Positions 1 to 9,638 of a stretch of 64,000 bases of DNA are shown here, piece by piece. The number at the start of each line of letters is the position of its first letter. Positions within the stretch are counted from its first letter, which is position 1. Source of the stretch: Competibacter sp963695105 (lineage in GTDB: Bacteria > Pseudomonadota > Gammaproteobacteria > Competibacterales > Competibacteraceae); NCBI GenBank assembly GCA_963695105.1, contig CAVOGC010000038.1, forward strand, positions 81,299 through 145,298. Reading direction: 5' to 3'. The notes below the pieces were generated by a model. It was given only the letters and a program-made list of their open reading frames with translations, had not been told where the DNA came from and ran no database searches. The position numbers and the translations under genes are program-made.

Positions 1-627
<627 letters not shown>

Positions 628-630
628 GCT

Positions 631-777
631 TCAAGGCTTCGCGGTGGGGATCTGCTCGGACGATGGCGGTTGCGACTGGGGTTTGGGCAAATACAGCGGA
701 CCTTTCTGGCCGCAACCGGCCAGCAACGCGGCCAACAGCAGCCCCGCCAGCACCGGTCCGGGACGAAATCCAGGCAT
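631..777 (-). CDS. lptM: LPS translocon maturation lipoprotein LptM (YifL family)
   Basis: Small lipoprotein of 48 residues. A hydrophobic signal ends in the lipobox LLAGC, followed by the family signature GQKGPLYLP and a proline/glutamine-rich tail. LptM assists oxidative assembly of the LptD/LptE outer-membrane translocon. An in-frame ATG further upstream (900) would add about 41 residues in front of the signal peptide and is rejected; the ATG at 777 puts the signal at the N-terminus. It sits directly upstream of lysA, the usual gammaproteobacterial arrangement. Confidence 0.85.
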   Translation of the reverse strand: MPGFRPGPVLAGLLLAALLAGCGQKGPLYLPKPQSQPPSSEQIPTAKP

Positions 778-911
778 TTGAGGGGTTCCCCCGAGGTCGG
801 ACACGAAAAACGCCGCCAGTATAGCGCGCAATTGGCCGGGCGGCGCGGCTTGACAAGCCGGGCCGCTTTCCCCGGTAATGCCGCCTGACCGCCAATTCAC
901 GGGAATTGCTC

Positions 912-1595
912 ATGACCGATATGCCGCTGACCACCGTCGAGATCGAACCCGCCGGCGCCGCCCGCTCCAGCGTGATCTGGATGCACGGGCTGGGCGCCGA
1001 TGCCCACGATTTCGAACCCATCGTGCCGGAACTGCGCCTGCCGCCGGAACTGGGGATCCGCTTCGTCTTTCCCAACGCGCCGATTCGCCCGGTCACCGTC
1101 AACGGCGGGATGCGGATGCGGGCCTGGTACGATGTGCTGAGCATCGACCTGCCGCGTCAGGAAGATCCCGATGGCGTTTACGCCTCCGAGCGGGCGATTT
1201 ACGAGTTGCTCGAACGCGAGAAAAAGCGCGGAGTCCCCGCCGAGCGCATCGTGCTGGCCGGTTTTTCCCAGGGTGGCGCCATGGCGCTGCATACCGCGCT
1301 GCGTTACCCCGACCAACTGGCCGGCATTCTGGCCTTGTCCTGCTACCTTCCCCTGGCCAGCAAGCTCAATGGCGAACGACGGCCGGCCAATCAGCAGACA
1401 CCGATCTTCATGGCCCACGGCGATTACGACGCGGTCATTCCAATGCGCTACGGCCAGCAAAGCGCCGAGTCGCTGGAGAACCTGGGTTATCGAGTGGAAT
1501 GGCGGGATTACGGCATGGGCCACGAAGTGTGCTGGCAGGAAATCCGCGATGTCGCCGACTGGCTGGGACGGGTATTGGCTGCCGCCAGGGCTTGA
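912..1595 (+). CDS. Phospholipase/carboxylesterase family serine hydrolase
   Basis: Alpha/beta hydrolase of 227 residues related to bacterial carboxylesterase II and acyl-protein thioesterases. It carries the oxyanion region IWMHGLGADAHDF, the nucleophile elbow GFSQGGAM, the catalytic aspartate in HGDYDAVIP and the histidine in GMGHEV. It is predicted cytoplasmic and should hydrolyse short acyl esters. ATG 912 is chosen over a TTG two codons upstream because it fits family starts. It is transcribed away from the lptM-lysA pair; the natural substrate cannot be told from sequence. Confidence 0.88.
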   Translation: MTDMPLTTVEIEPAGAARSSVIWMHGLGADAHDFEPIVPELRLPPELGIRFVFPNAPIRPVTVNGGMRMRAWYDVLSIDLPRQEDPDGVYASERAIYELLEREKKRGVPAERIVLAGFSQGGAMALHTALRYPDQLAGILALSCYLPLASKLNGERRPANQQTPIFMAHGDYDAVIPMRYGQQSAESLENLGYRVEWRDYGMGHEVCWQEIRDVADWLGRVLAAARA

Positions 1596-1604
1596 ACGAT
1601 CCGG

Positions 1605-2809
1605 CTAGCGTGGGTTGGTCTGCCCGTTCACGATCACGAAATTCTGATGGGATTCGGCCCAGCGCACGGCGATGTCGTTGCCGGTGACCGGAAAGTTGGG
1701 CAGAACGTACTCGCCGCTGACCCCTTGCAGGTAATCCACGCCCAGGGTGGTCACGGTGAAGCTGACATTGGCGAACTCCACCCCGTCGGCGAAGGCCCGC
1801 AGATTGTGGCCACCGTCGCCCAGCGCGCTCCAGTTGAAGGTGTAGCCAAAGCCGTTGTCAGCATCGCCGCAGACTTCAATCGTATCGCCCCGCGCGGCGC
1901 CGTGGCCACCCGCCGGCGCTCGCCGCCGTCGATTTCCACCTCCACCGTGCCAGCCTGACAAACCCAGCCCCGGATCAGGCCGATCCCGCTCTCGAACGAG
2001 CCTTGCTGGGGGCTTTCCAGATGAGCGTCAGTTCCGCCCAGTGGGACCGCCTCGGCCGACCGCGGATCGGTCGGATTCCGGCTGGCGTCGGCGATCACGA
2101 AATTCTGGTGAGGTTCGGACCAGCGTACCGCGACATCGTTGCCGGTGACCGGGAAGTTGGGCAGAACGTACTCGCCACTCGCACCTTGCAGGTACTCAAC
2201 CCCCAGAGTGGTCACGGTAAAGCTGACGTTGGCGAACTCCACGCCATCGGCGAAGGCCCGCAGATTATGGCTGCCGTCGCCCAGCGCGTTCCAGTTGACC
2301 GTCAGCCCAAAGCCGTTATCCACATCGCCGCAGACCGCCGCCGTATCCCCACGCGCGGTGCCGTAGGCAACCGTCCGTGGCGCGGCGCCGTCGATTTGCA
2401 CTGCCACCGTGCCGGCTTGGCAGGCCCAGCCCCGGATCAGCCCGATCCCGCTCTCGAACGAACCTTGTTGCGGGCTTTCCAGGGAGGCTTCCGAAGAGTT
2501 GGTCGGGGCAGGGTAGCTAACTTCATTGGAGAAATCGCTCCTGACGGTCTGAGTCCGGTCGTAGGCGGTGACAGCGAAGTAGTAGGTTATCCCTGCCTCA
2601 AGGTCCGTCAAGGTGTAGCGGGTCTGATCACCGACATCGACGCTGGTGGTGTAATTCCGGCTGGAACGCCCATAGTGCAGGATGTAACCCCCCACATTCG
2701 GAGCCGTGCTGGCGTCCCAAGCCAAAGTGATCTGTACGGTTTGGGCGGCGGAAATACCGGGGAAGCAACCTAGCACTCCCGTCAGCACCAGCAAACCGAA
2801 TGTCTTCAT
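1605..2809 (-). CDS. Secreted protein: fibronectin type III domain plus two tandem copies of a ~130-residue module (frameshifted)
   Basis: A signal peptide (MKTFGLLVLTGVLGC...SAAQT) leads into one Fn3 domain (ITLAWDASTAPNVGGYILHY ... ITYYFAVTAYD). Two near-identical modules follow. Each opens LESPQQGSFESGIGLIRGW, has a Cys pair (CQAG... and VCGD.DNGFG), and continues NLRAFADGVEFANVSFTVTT and GEYVLPNFPVTGND. Each ends in NFVI. The second copy changes reading frame near 1905-1917, so it is split in the raw sequence; the TAG at 1605 closes the intended frame. I do not know a named family for the module. Export and Fn3 context suggest an extracellular or cell-surface role. Start ATG 2809 is chosen because an upstream ATG (2875) would bury the signal. 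Confidence 0.7.
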
Positions 2810-2963
2810 GGCCGTTACACCACTCACTAACCGCAACCCACAGATCAAGCAAACAAGACTGAACCCGACGCCCATTCCCAGCGGCGTGCCTGACCGGAAC
2901 AGCTAATTGCAAAGGGCGGAATCGGCCCGGACAAACGATACGGCAATCCCGCCCCTCATTGGT

Positions 2964-3431
2964 TCACTTGCTTTCGGGCAACTTGTATGCACCACCACAG
3001 ATGATGAGACCATCCACCTTCTGGATGTAGGTTGTCTTCGGCTCTTCCTGCTTGCTCACGGGGTTCAGATAGGTGTAATCCACCCATCCCGACCCTTTGT
3101 TTTTTGCAAGCTCATTGATTTCCTTGCGGAACAGTTTTCCCTTGCTATCTGGTTTGTCCAGCAGATTTACCCCGATCAGCTTGGGGTTGGGGTGGCCGAC
3201 CATCACGCCATCCGTGTCGTAGGCAAAAACATAGAGATCACCCTTGGCGAACATGCCATCGGGTTTATTGAATTCCGCCAGAGCCTTATCCTTGCCATGC
3301 TCGTTGAGATAGGCCACCGCCTTTTCCACCATCATCTTTGCGTCTTCCGGCGTGCCCCGCTCACCCGCGTAGGCCAACCCCATGACGGCAAGGATGAAGA
3401 TAAACAACACGCCAACCGCTTTTCTGAACAT
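2964..3431 (-). CDS. Periplasmic single Cache-domain protein
   Basis: Exported protein of 155 residues with signal MFRKAVGVLFIFILAVMG...AYA and a single Cache (sCache-type) ligand-binding fold. Recognisable elements are the helix AKMMVEKAVAYLNEHG, the core LYVFAYDTDGVMVGHPNPK, LIGVNLLDKPDSKGKLF and GWVDYTYLNPVSKQEEPKTTYI. Such stand-alone Cache proteins resemble the sensor part of chemoreceptors and bind small molecules. The ATG at 3431 is preferred over 3452 because an AAGGAGG ribosome site lies 6 bases upstream of it. An AT-rich stretch at 3455-3571 separates it from argH and probably holds its promoter. The ligand is unknown. Confidence 0.8.
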   Translation of the reverse strand: MFRKAVGVLFIFILAVMGLAYAGERGTPEDAKMMVEKAVAYLNEHGKDKALAEFNKPDGMFAKGDLYVFAYDTDGVMVGHPNPKLIGVNLLDKPDSKGKLFRKEINELAKNKGSGWVDYTYLNPVSKQEEPKTTYIQKVDGLIICGGAYKLPESK

Positions 3432-3627
3432 GTCCGTCCTCCTTCGGGTCATCCATTCCGACTTATCGACCGAATGCGTCCCGTTATTGAACGATATTTA
3501 GACATCATGTCCGAAAAATAGAGCATTCATTGCTCATGGTTATTATAGCAGAGTATCATTTTCATATCATTTCAATTAAATTTTAAATGGTTTTTGGCAC
3601 CCTGGATCCGGTTTGTCGCGCCCACCG

Positions 3628-5026
3628 TCAGGGCAACTCCGCCAGCCAGGTCCGCGCCTGCGCCGCCGCCTCCCGCACCCGGTTCGGGGCGGTGCCGCCC
3701 AGCACGTCGCGGGCCGCCACCGACCCCTCCAGCGACAGCACCGCGAACACATCGTCCTCGATCAGCGGCGAGAACTCGTTGCAACTCCGCCAGCGCCATA
3801 TCCGCCAGATCCCGTCCGGTCTCGACCCCCAACCGCACCGCCCTGCCGACAACTTCATGAGCATCGCGGAACGGCACACCCTTGCACACCAGGTAGTCGG
3901 CCAGATCGGTGGCGGTGGCGAAACCGCGCCGGGCGGCCTGAAGCATATTGTCGCGTTTGGGACGCAACGCCGGGATCATGTCGGCGAAGGCGCGCAGGCA
4001 GCCTCGCACGGTATCGACCGTGTCGAACAATGGCTCCTTGTCTTCCTGATTATCCTTGTTATAGGCCAGTGGCTGGCTCTTCATCAGCGTCAGCAGCGCG
4101 ATCAGGTTGCCGTTGACCCGGCCGGTCTTGCCCCGCACCAGTTCCGGCACGTCGGGGTTTTTCTTCTGCGGCATGATCGAGGAGCCGGTGCAAAACCGGT
4201 CCGGCAGGTCGATGAAATCGAACTGCGCCGAGGACCACAGCACCAGTTCCTCGGCCATCCGCGACAGATGGGTCATCAGAATCGCGGCGACGGCGGTAAA
4301 CTCGATGGCGAAATCCCGGTCGCTGACCGCATCCAGGGAATTGGCGCAGGGCGCGGCGAAATCCAGCAGTTGCGCGCTGTAATGACGGTCCAGCGGATAG
4401 CTGGTGCCCGCCAGCGCCGCCGCGCCCAGCGGCATGACGTTGACCCGCTTGCGACAGTCCACCAGCCGCTCGTAATCGCGCTTGAGCATCTCGAACCAGG
4501 CCAGCAGATGGTGGCCGAAAGTCACCGGTTGCGCGACTTGCAGGTGGGTGAAGCCGGGCATGATGGTATCGGTCTCGCGCGTCGCCAGATCCACCAGCCC
4601 GCTCAGCAGGCGCTGGAGTTCGACCCGGATCGCGTCGATGGCGTCGCGCAGGTACAGCCGGATGTCGGTGGCGACCTGATCGTTGCGCGAGCGGCCGGTA
4701 TGCAACCGCTTGCCGGCGTCGCCGATCCGCTCGATCAGCCGCGCCTCGATATTCATATGCACATCTTCCAGTGCCAGCGACCACTCGAACTCGCCGCGTT
4801 CGATCTCGGCGCGAATCTCCTCCAATCCGCGCACGATGGCCGCGCAATCCTCCCGCGACAGCACCCCGACCCGCGCCAGCATCCGGGCATGAGCCATCGA
4901 ACCATCGATATCCTGGCGGTACATCCGTCGGTCGAATTCGACCGAGGCGGTAAACGCCGCCACGAATGCATCGGTGCTCTCGGTGAATCGTCCGCCCCAA
5001 GTCTGATTGGTCTGTGTGTCGCTCAT
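3628..5026 (-). CDS. argH: Argininosuccinate lyase (one frameshift near the 3' end)
   Basis: Cleaves argininosuccinate to arginine and fumarate, the last step of arginine synthesis. The start is MSDTQTNQTWGGRFTESTDAF. It has the TGRSRNDQVATDIRLY motif, the fumarase/lyase signature GSSIMPQKKNPDVPEL and the NKDNQEDKEPLFDT segment. The frame breaks at about 3779-3785: the upstream frame would run on to 3572 as non-homologous residues, while the normal C-terminus (NEFSPLIEDDVFAVLSLEG ... TWLAELP) continues in another frame and stops at 3628. A single-base indel explains this, and I treat it as a likely sequence error. The gene is divergent from hemC across a 48-bp gap that must hold both promoters. 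Confidence 0.93.
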
Positions 5027-5074
5027 GAGATATTCTGTGTGTTAAATGAAGAGAAGCCATAGCTTAGCAAAATC

Positions 5075-5998
5075 ATGCCCTCCGACATCTTGCGCATCGC
5101 CACCCGCAAAAGCCCGCTCGCTCTCTGGCAGGCCGAACACGTCGCCGCGCGCTTGCGTCAGTTTCATCCCGGCCTGCGGGTCGAATTGGTCGGCATGGTC
5201 ACCCGCGGCGACCGGATTCTCGACAGCCCGCTGGCCAAGATCGGCGGCAAGGGCCTGTTCGTCAAGGAACTGGAGCAGGGCCTGCTGGACGGGTGCGCCG
5301 ATCTCGCCGTTCACTCCATGAAAGACGTGCCGGTGGATTTCCCCGCCGGTTTGGGCTTGCCCGTGATTCTGGCGCGCGAGGACCCGCGCGATGCCTTCGT
5401 TTCCAACGCTTACCCCCACCCCGATGCCCTGCCGAGCAACGCCCGGATCGGCACCTCCAGCTTGCGCCGGCAATGCCAGTTGGCGGCCCGCTATCCAGGT
5501 TGGCGGATTCGCGGCCTGCGCGGCAACGTCAACAGCCGGCTGGCGAAGCTGGACGCGGGCGAGTTCGACGCCATCATTCTGGCCGCCGCCGGCCTGAAGC
5601 GGCTGGGATTGGAAGAACGCATCACTGTCGCCCTGGAACCGGAATTCAGCCTGCCGGCCATCGGCCAGGGAGCGATCGGGGTGGAGTGCCGGATGGACGA
5701 CCCTCGAACCCGGACGCTGATCACTCCACTCGACGACACCTCCACCCATACCCGGGTCGCGGCGGAACGCGCCCTCAACGCCCGCCTGCAAGGCGGCTGC
5801 CAGGTGCCGATTGCCGGCCATGCCCTGCTGGAGCGGGATCGAATCTGGCTGCGCGGCCTGGTCGGCGAACCCGACGGCAGCCGGCTCGTGGCCGGCGAAC
5901 TCCGAGGTCCGACCGAGCAGGCGACGGCACTCGGAACAGCGCTGGCCGAGGAGTTGCTCGGACGCGGCGCCGACGCGATCCTGCGGCGACTACTATAA
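5075..5998 (+). CDS. hemC: Hydroxymethylbilane synthase (porphobilinogen deaminase)
   Basis: Polymerises four porphobilinogen units into hydroxymethylbilane for haem and sirohaem synthesis. It is 307 residues, normal for the family. It starts MPSDILRIATRKSPLALWQ and shows HSMKDVPVDFPAGL with the catalytic aspartate region, GTSSLRRQCQL, RGNVNSRLAKL, and GGCQVPIAGHA whose cysteine carries the dipyrromethane cofactor. It is the first gene of a hemC-hemD-hemX-hemY cluster; hemD starts 6 bases after its stop. Confidence 0.97.
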   Translation: MPSDILRIATRKSPLALWQAEHVAARLRQFHPGLRVELVGMVTRGDRILDSPLAKIGGKGLFVKELEQGLLDGCADLAVHSMKDVPVDFPAGLGLPVILAREDPRDAFVSNAYPHPDALPSNARIGTSSLRRQCQLAARYPGWRIRGLRGNVNSRLAKLDAGEFDAIILAAAGLKRLGLEERITVALEPEFSLPAIGQGAIGVECRMDDPRTRTLITPLDDTSTHTRVAAERALNARLQGGCQVPIAGHALLERDRIWLRGLVGEPDGSRLVAGELRGPTEQATALGTALAEELLGRGADAILRRLL

Positions 5999-6004
5999 AA
6001 GCCC

Positions 6005-6805
6005 ATGGACGTCATCACCTCGACCTTGAACGGCCTCGGCGTGCTGGTCACCCGGCCGGAACATCAGGCCGACAGCCTGTGCCGGCTGATCGAGCGCCAC
6101 GGCGGCGTCGCCATCCGCTGGCCGGCGCTGATCATCGCCGAACCGCGCGACCCAGCGCCGGCCCTGGCCCTGTTCAACCGGTTGGTCGATTACGATCTGG
6201 CGATTTTCACCAGCGCCAACGCCGTGGAGCGGGCGTTGCCGGCGATCCGCGAGCGCGGCGGTATCCCCGAACAACTGGAGATCGCCGCCGTCGGCCGGGC
6301 CAGCGCCCAGGCGCTGGCCCGGCACGGCATCGACCGCTGCCTGCAACCCGAGGACGATTTCAGCAGCGAAGGGCTGCTGGCGCTGCCGCGCCTGCGGCAG
6401 GTGACCGGCCAGCGCATCGCCATTGTCTGCGGCGAAGACGGCCGGGAACTGCTGGTCGAAACCCTGGCCGCTCGCGGCGCGTGGGTGGAGCGCGCCGAGG
6501 TTTACCGACGCGAGCGCCCAGCGACCGGCGGCATTGAGACACTGCTGACACGCTGGAAGTGTGGTGAAATCGGCGCCGTAACGGTCACCAGCAGTGAAAA
6601 TCTGCGGAATCTGTTTGATATGCTTGGCGTAGCCGGGCAAGATTATTTGTGTGATACGCCCCTGATCGTGGTCAGTGCCCGCATCCGCCGGATCGCCGCG
6701 GAATACGGCTGCCGCCGCCTCTTGCTCGCCCGGGACGCCGGCGACGACGCCATCGCCGCCGCGCTGCTCGACCTAACGACGCATTCCCTCTCACCCGTTC
6801 GGTAA
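6005..6805 (+). CDS. hemD: Uroporphyrinogen-III synthase
   Basis: Cyclises and inverts ring D of hydroxymethylbilane to form uroporphyrinogen III. The protein is 266 residues. It starts MDVITSTLNGLGVLVTRPEHQ, followed by the weakly conserved two-domain fold: DLAIFTSANAVERALP in the first half, and the second-domain motifs RIAIVCGEDGRELLVETL, VYRRERP and VTVTSSENLRNLF. The family has low sequence identity, so the call rests on these motifs and on the position between hemC and hemX. Confidence 0.95.
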   Translation: MDVITSTLNGLGVLVTRPEHQADSLCRLIERHGGVAIRWPALIIAEPRDPAPALALFNRLVDYDLAIFTSANAVERALPAIRERGGIPEQLEIAAVGRASAQALARHGIDRCLQPEDDFSSEGLLALPRLRQVTGQRIAIVCGEDGRELLVETLAARGAWVERAEVYRRERPATGGIETLLTRWKCGEIGAVTVTSSENLRNLFDMLGVAGQDYLCDTPLIVVSARIRRIAAEYGCRRLLLARDAGDDAIAAALLDLTTHSLSPVR

Positions 6806-6812
6806 ATACGAC

Positions 6813-8273
6813 ATGACAGACAAAGCAACCGATCCCGAAATCGCCAACGGCGCAGCGGCCAAACCCGAGACCCCAACCACCCCGCAGCTCGCCAAAACCA
6901 CCGCACCCCCTCCGGCGCCCGCACCCAAGAGCGGGCGCGGGCTGGCGGCGTTCGCCCTGCTGGTCGCGCTGGGCGCCGGCGGCGGCAGCGGTTATCTCTG
7001 GTACATGGGGCAACAGGACCAGGCCACCCAGACCACCCGGCTGGATCAGGCGATCAAACAAGCCATTGCCCAGCGCGACCCCGAGTTTCAGGCGCTGAAA
7101 AGCCAGGTCCAGCAACTGCAAGCGCTGAAGGGCGGACTCGATCAGTTGCGCACCGATGATCAGGCGCTCAAGGAACAACTGCTGGGCCTAACCGGCGACT
7201 TGCAACCGCTGAAAAATGCCATGGAACTGAGCAAGGGCGAGGTCGACATCGTCAAGGGGGAAATCAACCTGCTGCGAGAAGGCCAGGACTCCCACAAATC
7301 CACCGTTCGGCAGCAGAAAGAACAGCTCGAAGCCACGCTGCGGGAACAGGAAACCCGCCTGGGCAAGCTGAGCGAACACCTGCGGAACCTGCAACTCAGC
7401 CATAACGGCCTGACGGAAAATCTGGAAACGGTCAAGACCGTGGCTTCGCAAGGCGGCGACGTCAACGCTTTCCCGCTGGCGGAGGTGAACTACCTGCTGC
7501 GGCTGGCCGATGCCAAGCTCAAGCTGGAACGCAACGTCCCCGCCGCCCGACTGGCGCTGGAAGCGGCCCAGCAGCGGCTTAAAGCGGTCAACGAAAGCGG
7601 TCTGGCCCCGCTGCGGACCATGCTCGGCGAAGCCATCGCCAGCCTGCGCGGCGTCAAGATGCCCGATTTCTCCGGCTTGGCGCACAAGATTCTGGAACTG
7701 GAAAAAGACGCCGACGCGCTGCCGCTGAAGCTCGACTCGGGCGTACCCGACATCAAGAACCGGGTCAAGCCGGCCACCGGCGTCACCGTGAGCGACGACA
7801 TCAGCCGCTCCTGGTGGGACCGCGCCACCGAGGCGGTCTGGAACCAGTTCAAGGACATCGTGGTGATCCGGCGCGAGCGCAGCGAAGCGCCACCGCTGAT
7901 CGCCCGCGAAGAGGAGTACTTTCTGCGCCAAAACCTGCGGCTAGAGCTGGAGAGCATGCGGATGGCGCTGCTAGCCGGTGACGCCACCGCCTTTCAGGAT
8001 TCCTATCAACTGACCCGTGATTGGGTCGAAAAATATTTCGATGGCCAGGACCCGCGGGTCGCCGCGTTCCTCGCGGAACTGCAAGCCCTGCAGGCGGTGC
8101 AGTTCAATCCCTACATTCCGGACTTGACCAGCCTGAACCAGGCCTTCAACGACTTTATGACCCAACGGCAACCGATTCGCGCCGTGCGCCAGGCTCCAGC
8201 GGCCTCGACGGTCGTACCGGCGACGGAAGTCTCGACCGAACAATCGGCGGCGACTGAAGGGGAAAAACCATGA
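6813..8273 (+). CDS. hemX: HemX family membrane-anchored protein
   Basis: Protein of 486 residues with a short cytoplasmic N-terminus rich in Ala/Pro/Lys, one membrane helix at about residues 36-60 (AFALLVALGAGGGSGYLWYM) and then a long periplasmic coiled coil (LKSQVQQLQALKGGLDQLR ...). The C-terminal HemX domain includes FPLAEVNYLLRLADAKL and SWWDRATEAVWNQF. It was once annotated as a uroporphyrin-III methyltransferase but has no such catalytic domain; the precise role in the haem pathway is unsettled. It overlaps hemY by 4 bases (ATGA), which suggests translational coupling. Confidence 0.93.
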   Translation: MTDKATDPEIANGAAAKPETPTTPQLAKTTAPPPAPAPKSGRGLAAFALLVALGAGGGSGYLWYMGQQDQATQTTRLDQAIKQAIAQRDPEFQALKSQVQQLQALKGGLDQLRTDDQALKEQLLGLTGDLQPLKNAMELSKGEVDIVKGEINLLREGQDSHKSTVRQQKEQLEATLREQETRLGKLSEHLRNLQLSHNGLTENLETVKTVASQGGDVNAFPLAEVNYLLRLADAKLKLERNVPAARLALEAAQQRLKAVNESGLAPLRTMLGEAIASLRGVKMPDFSGLAHKILELEKDADALPLKLDSGVPDIKNRVKPATGVTVSDDISRSWWDRATEAVWNQFKDIVVIRRERSEAPPLIAREEEYFLRQNLRLELESMRMALLAGDATAFQDSYQLTRDWVEKYFDGQDPRVAAFLAELQALQAVQFNPYIPDLTSLNQAFNDFMTQRQPIRAVRQAPAASTVVPATEVSTEQSAATEGEKP

Positions 8274-9550
8274 AGCTGCTGATCGGCGTTATCGTCACGC
8301 TATTCGTTTCGGTCTGGATGGCGCTGTCGCTCCGGCAAGATCCTGGCTACGCCATGTTCAGCATGGGCCAGTGGACCGTCGAAACCAGCCTGACCTTCTT
8401 CGCCATTTTCCTGGCGATCTCCTTCTTCGTGTTTTATCTGCTGGTACGGCTGGCGATCCGGCTGTGGCAAACGCCGGGGCAAACCCTGCAGGCCAACCAG
8501 CGGCGGCTGAACAAGAAAGCGCGGCGGTTGCTGGACCTCGGCAACCGGCAACTGGCGGCCGGTCAGTGGCTAATGGCCGAGAAAACGCTGTTAAAAGGCG
8601 CGGAATACGGCGAAACCCCCGCCCTGCACTATCTGGGCGCGGCGCGCGCCACCCACCATCTCAACGAACTCAAGTGGCGCCGCGACCTGCACTTGCGCCG
8701 GGCCGAGGATTCGCCGGACGCCGACAAGCTGACGGTACAACTGACCCGCGCGGAGTTTCTGCTGGACGATGGGGACGCCGAACAGGCCCGCATCATTCTG
8801 GAGTCGCTGCATAACCTCAACCCACGCCATCCGGGCGTATTGCAATGGCTGGCCAAAAGCTACCAGCAACTGCACGCCTGGGAACCCTTGCAAAAACTGC
8901 TGCCGGAAGTGCAGAAGCAAAAGGCGCTGGGCGCCGAGTTGTTTGCCGCACTGCAAAGCCAAACCTACCGGGCGCTGCTGGAAAGCGCCGCCGCCAGCGG
9001 CTCGTTGGACCGGCTGCGGGCGCTATGGAAACAGGCGCCGGCGGCGCTGCGTGAGGAAGACGAGTCGTTTCTGGTCGATTACGCCATCGCCCTGTGCGAT
9101 TGCGAGGCGATCGACGATGCCGAGGCGCTGTTGCGCGAGGCGATCGATCGGCGCTGGAGTGCGAAGCTGGTGGTCGGTTACGGGATGCTGGGGCGAGGCA
9201 ACGCCACCGCGCAACTGGCCGCCGCCGAGAGCTGGTTGGCCAGGCACGGCGACGATCCATACCTGCTGCTGACGCTGGGCCGGCTGGCCAAGCGCTGCCA
9301 GCAGAACGGCAAGGCTCGCGACTACCTGGAGCGCAGCATCCGGCTGATGCCGACTCCGGACGCCTATCAGGAGTTGGGCGAACTGCTGCAATCCATGCAC
9401 GAACTGACCTACGCCGGCCAGTGTTTCCACGCCGGCCTGCGGCTGCTGGTCGGCAAGCCGCAGGAAAAACAGGGTGCGATGCTGCCCGCCGATGGGCCGG
9501 TGCAACAGCTTGAGGGGCCTCCAGATCAAGCGCCGGCGCCGGCAAGCTGA
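8270..9550 (+). CDS. hemY: HemY family inner-membrane TPR protein
   Basis: Protein of 426 residues with two N-terminal membrane helices (about 1-20 and 37-62, SLTFFAIFLAISFFVFYLLV) followed by a HemY_N segment and TPR-like helical repeats (ALHYLGAARATHHL, ARIILESLHNLNPRHPGVL, YLLLTLGRLAKRCQQNGKA). The family is genetically linked to a late step of protohaem synthesis in enterobacteria, but its activity is not defined. It is the last gene of the hem cluster and is followed by a clear hairpin terminator. Confidence 0.93.
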   Translation: MKLLIGVIVTLFVSVWMALSLRQDPGYAMFSMGQWTVETSLTFFAIFLAISFFVFYLLVRLAIRLWQTPGQTLQANQRRLNKKARRLLDLGNRQLAAGQWLMAEKTLLKGAEYGETPALHYLGAARATHHLNELKWRRDLHLRRAEDSPDADKLTVQLTRAEFLLDDGDAEQARIILESLHNLNPRHPGVLQWLAKSYQQLHAWEPLQKLLPEVQKQKALGAELFAALQSQTYRALLESAAASGSLDRLRALWKQAPAALREEDESFLVDYAIALCDCEAIDDAEALLREAIDRRWSAKLVVGYGMLGRGNATAQLAAAESWLARHGDDPYLLLTLGRLAKRCQQNGKARDYLERSIRLMPTPDAYQELGELLQSMHELTYAGQCFHAGLRLLVGKPQEKQGAMLPADGPVQQLEGPPDQAPAPAS

Positions 9551-9570
9551 GACCGAAATTTTTCTCCCTT

Positions 9571-9602
9571 GCTCCGCTCTGGCCTAACAGGAAGAGCGGA
9601 GC
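9571..9602 (+). terminator. Intrinsic-terminator-like hairpin after hemY
   Basis: Perfect 10-bp inverted repeat: GCTCCGCTCT (9571-9580) pairs with AGAGCGGAGC (9593-9602) around a 12-base loop. It lies between the convergent ends of hemY and the ferredoxin-reductase gene. There is no strong T tract on the plus side, but an A/T stretch precedes it (AAATTTTT), which would serve as the T run for transcription from the minus strand, so it may be bidirectional. Confidence 0.65.
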
Positions 9603-9638
9603 GCTACTTTCGCCGGAACCCAACCCGGCGCGATGATT

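Noticed and set aside
3587..5062. 491-residue open frame on the plus strand
   Set aside because: It is antisense to argH.
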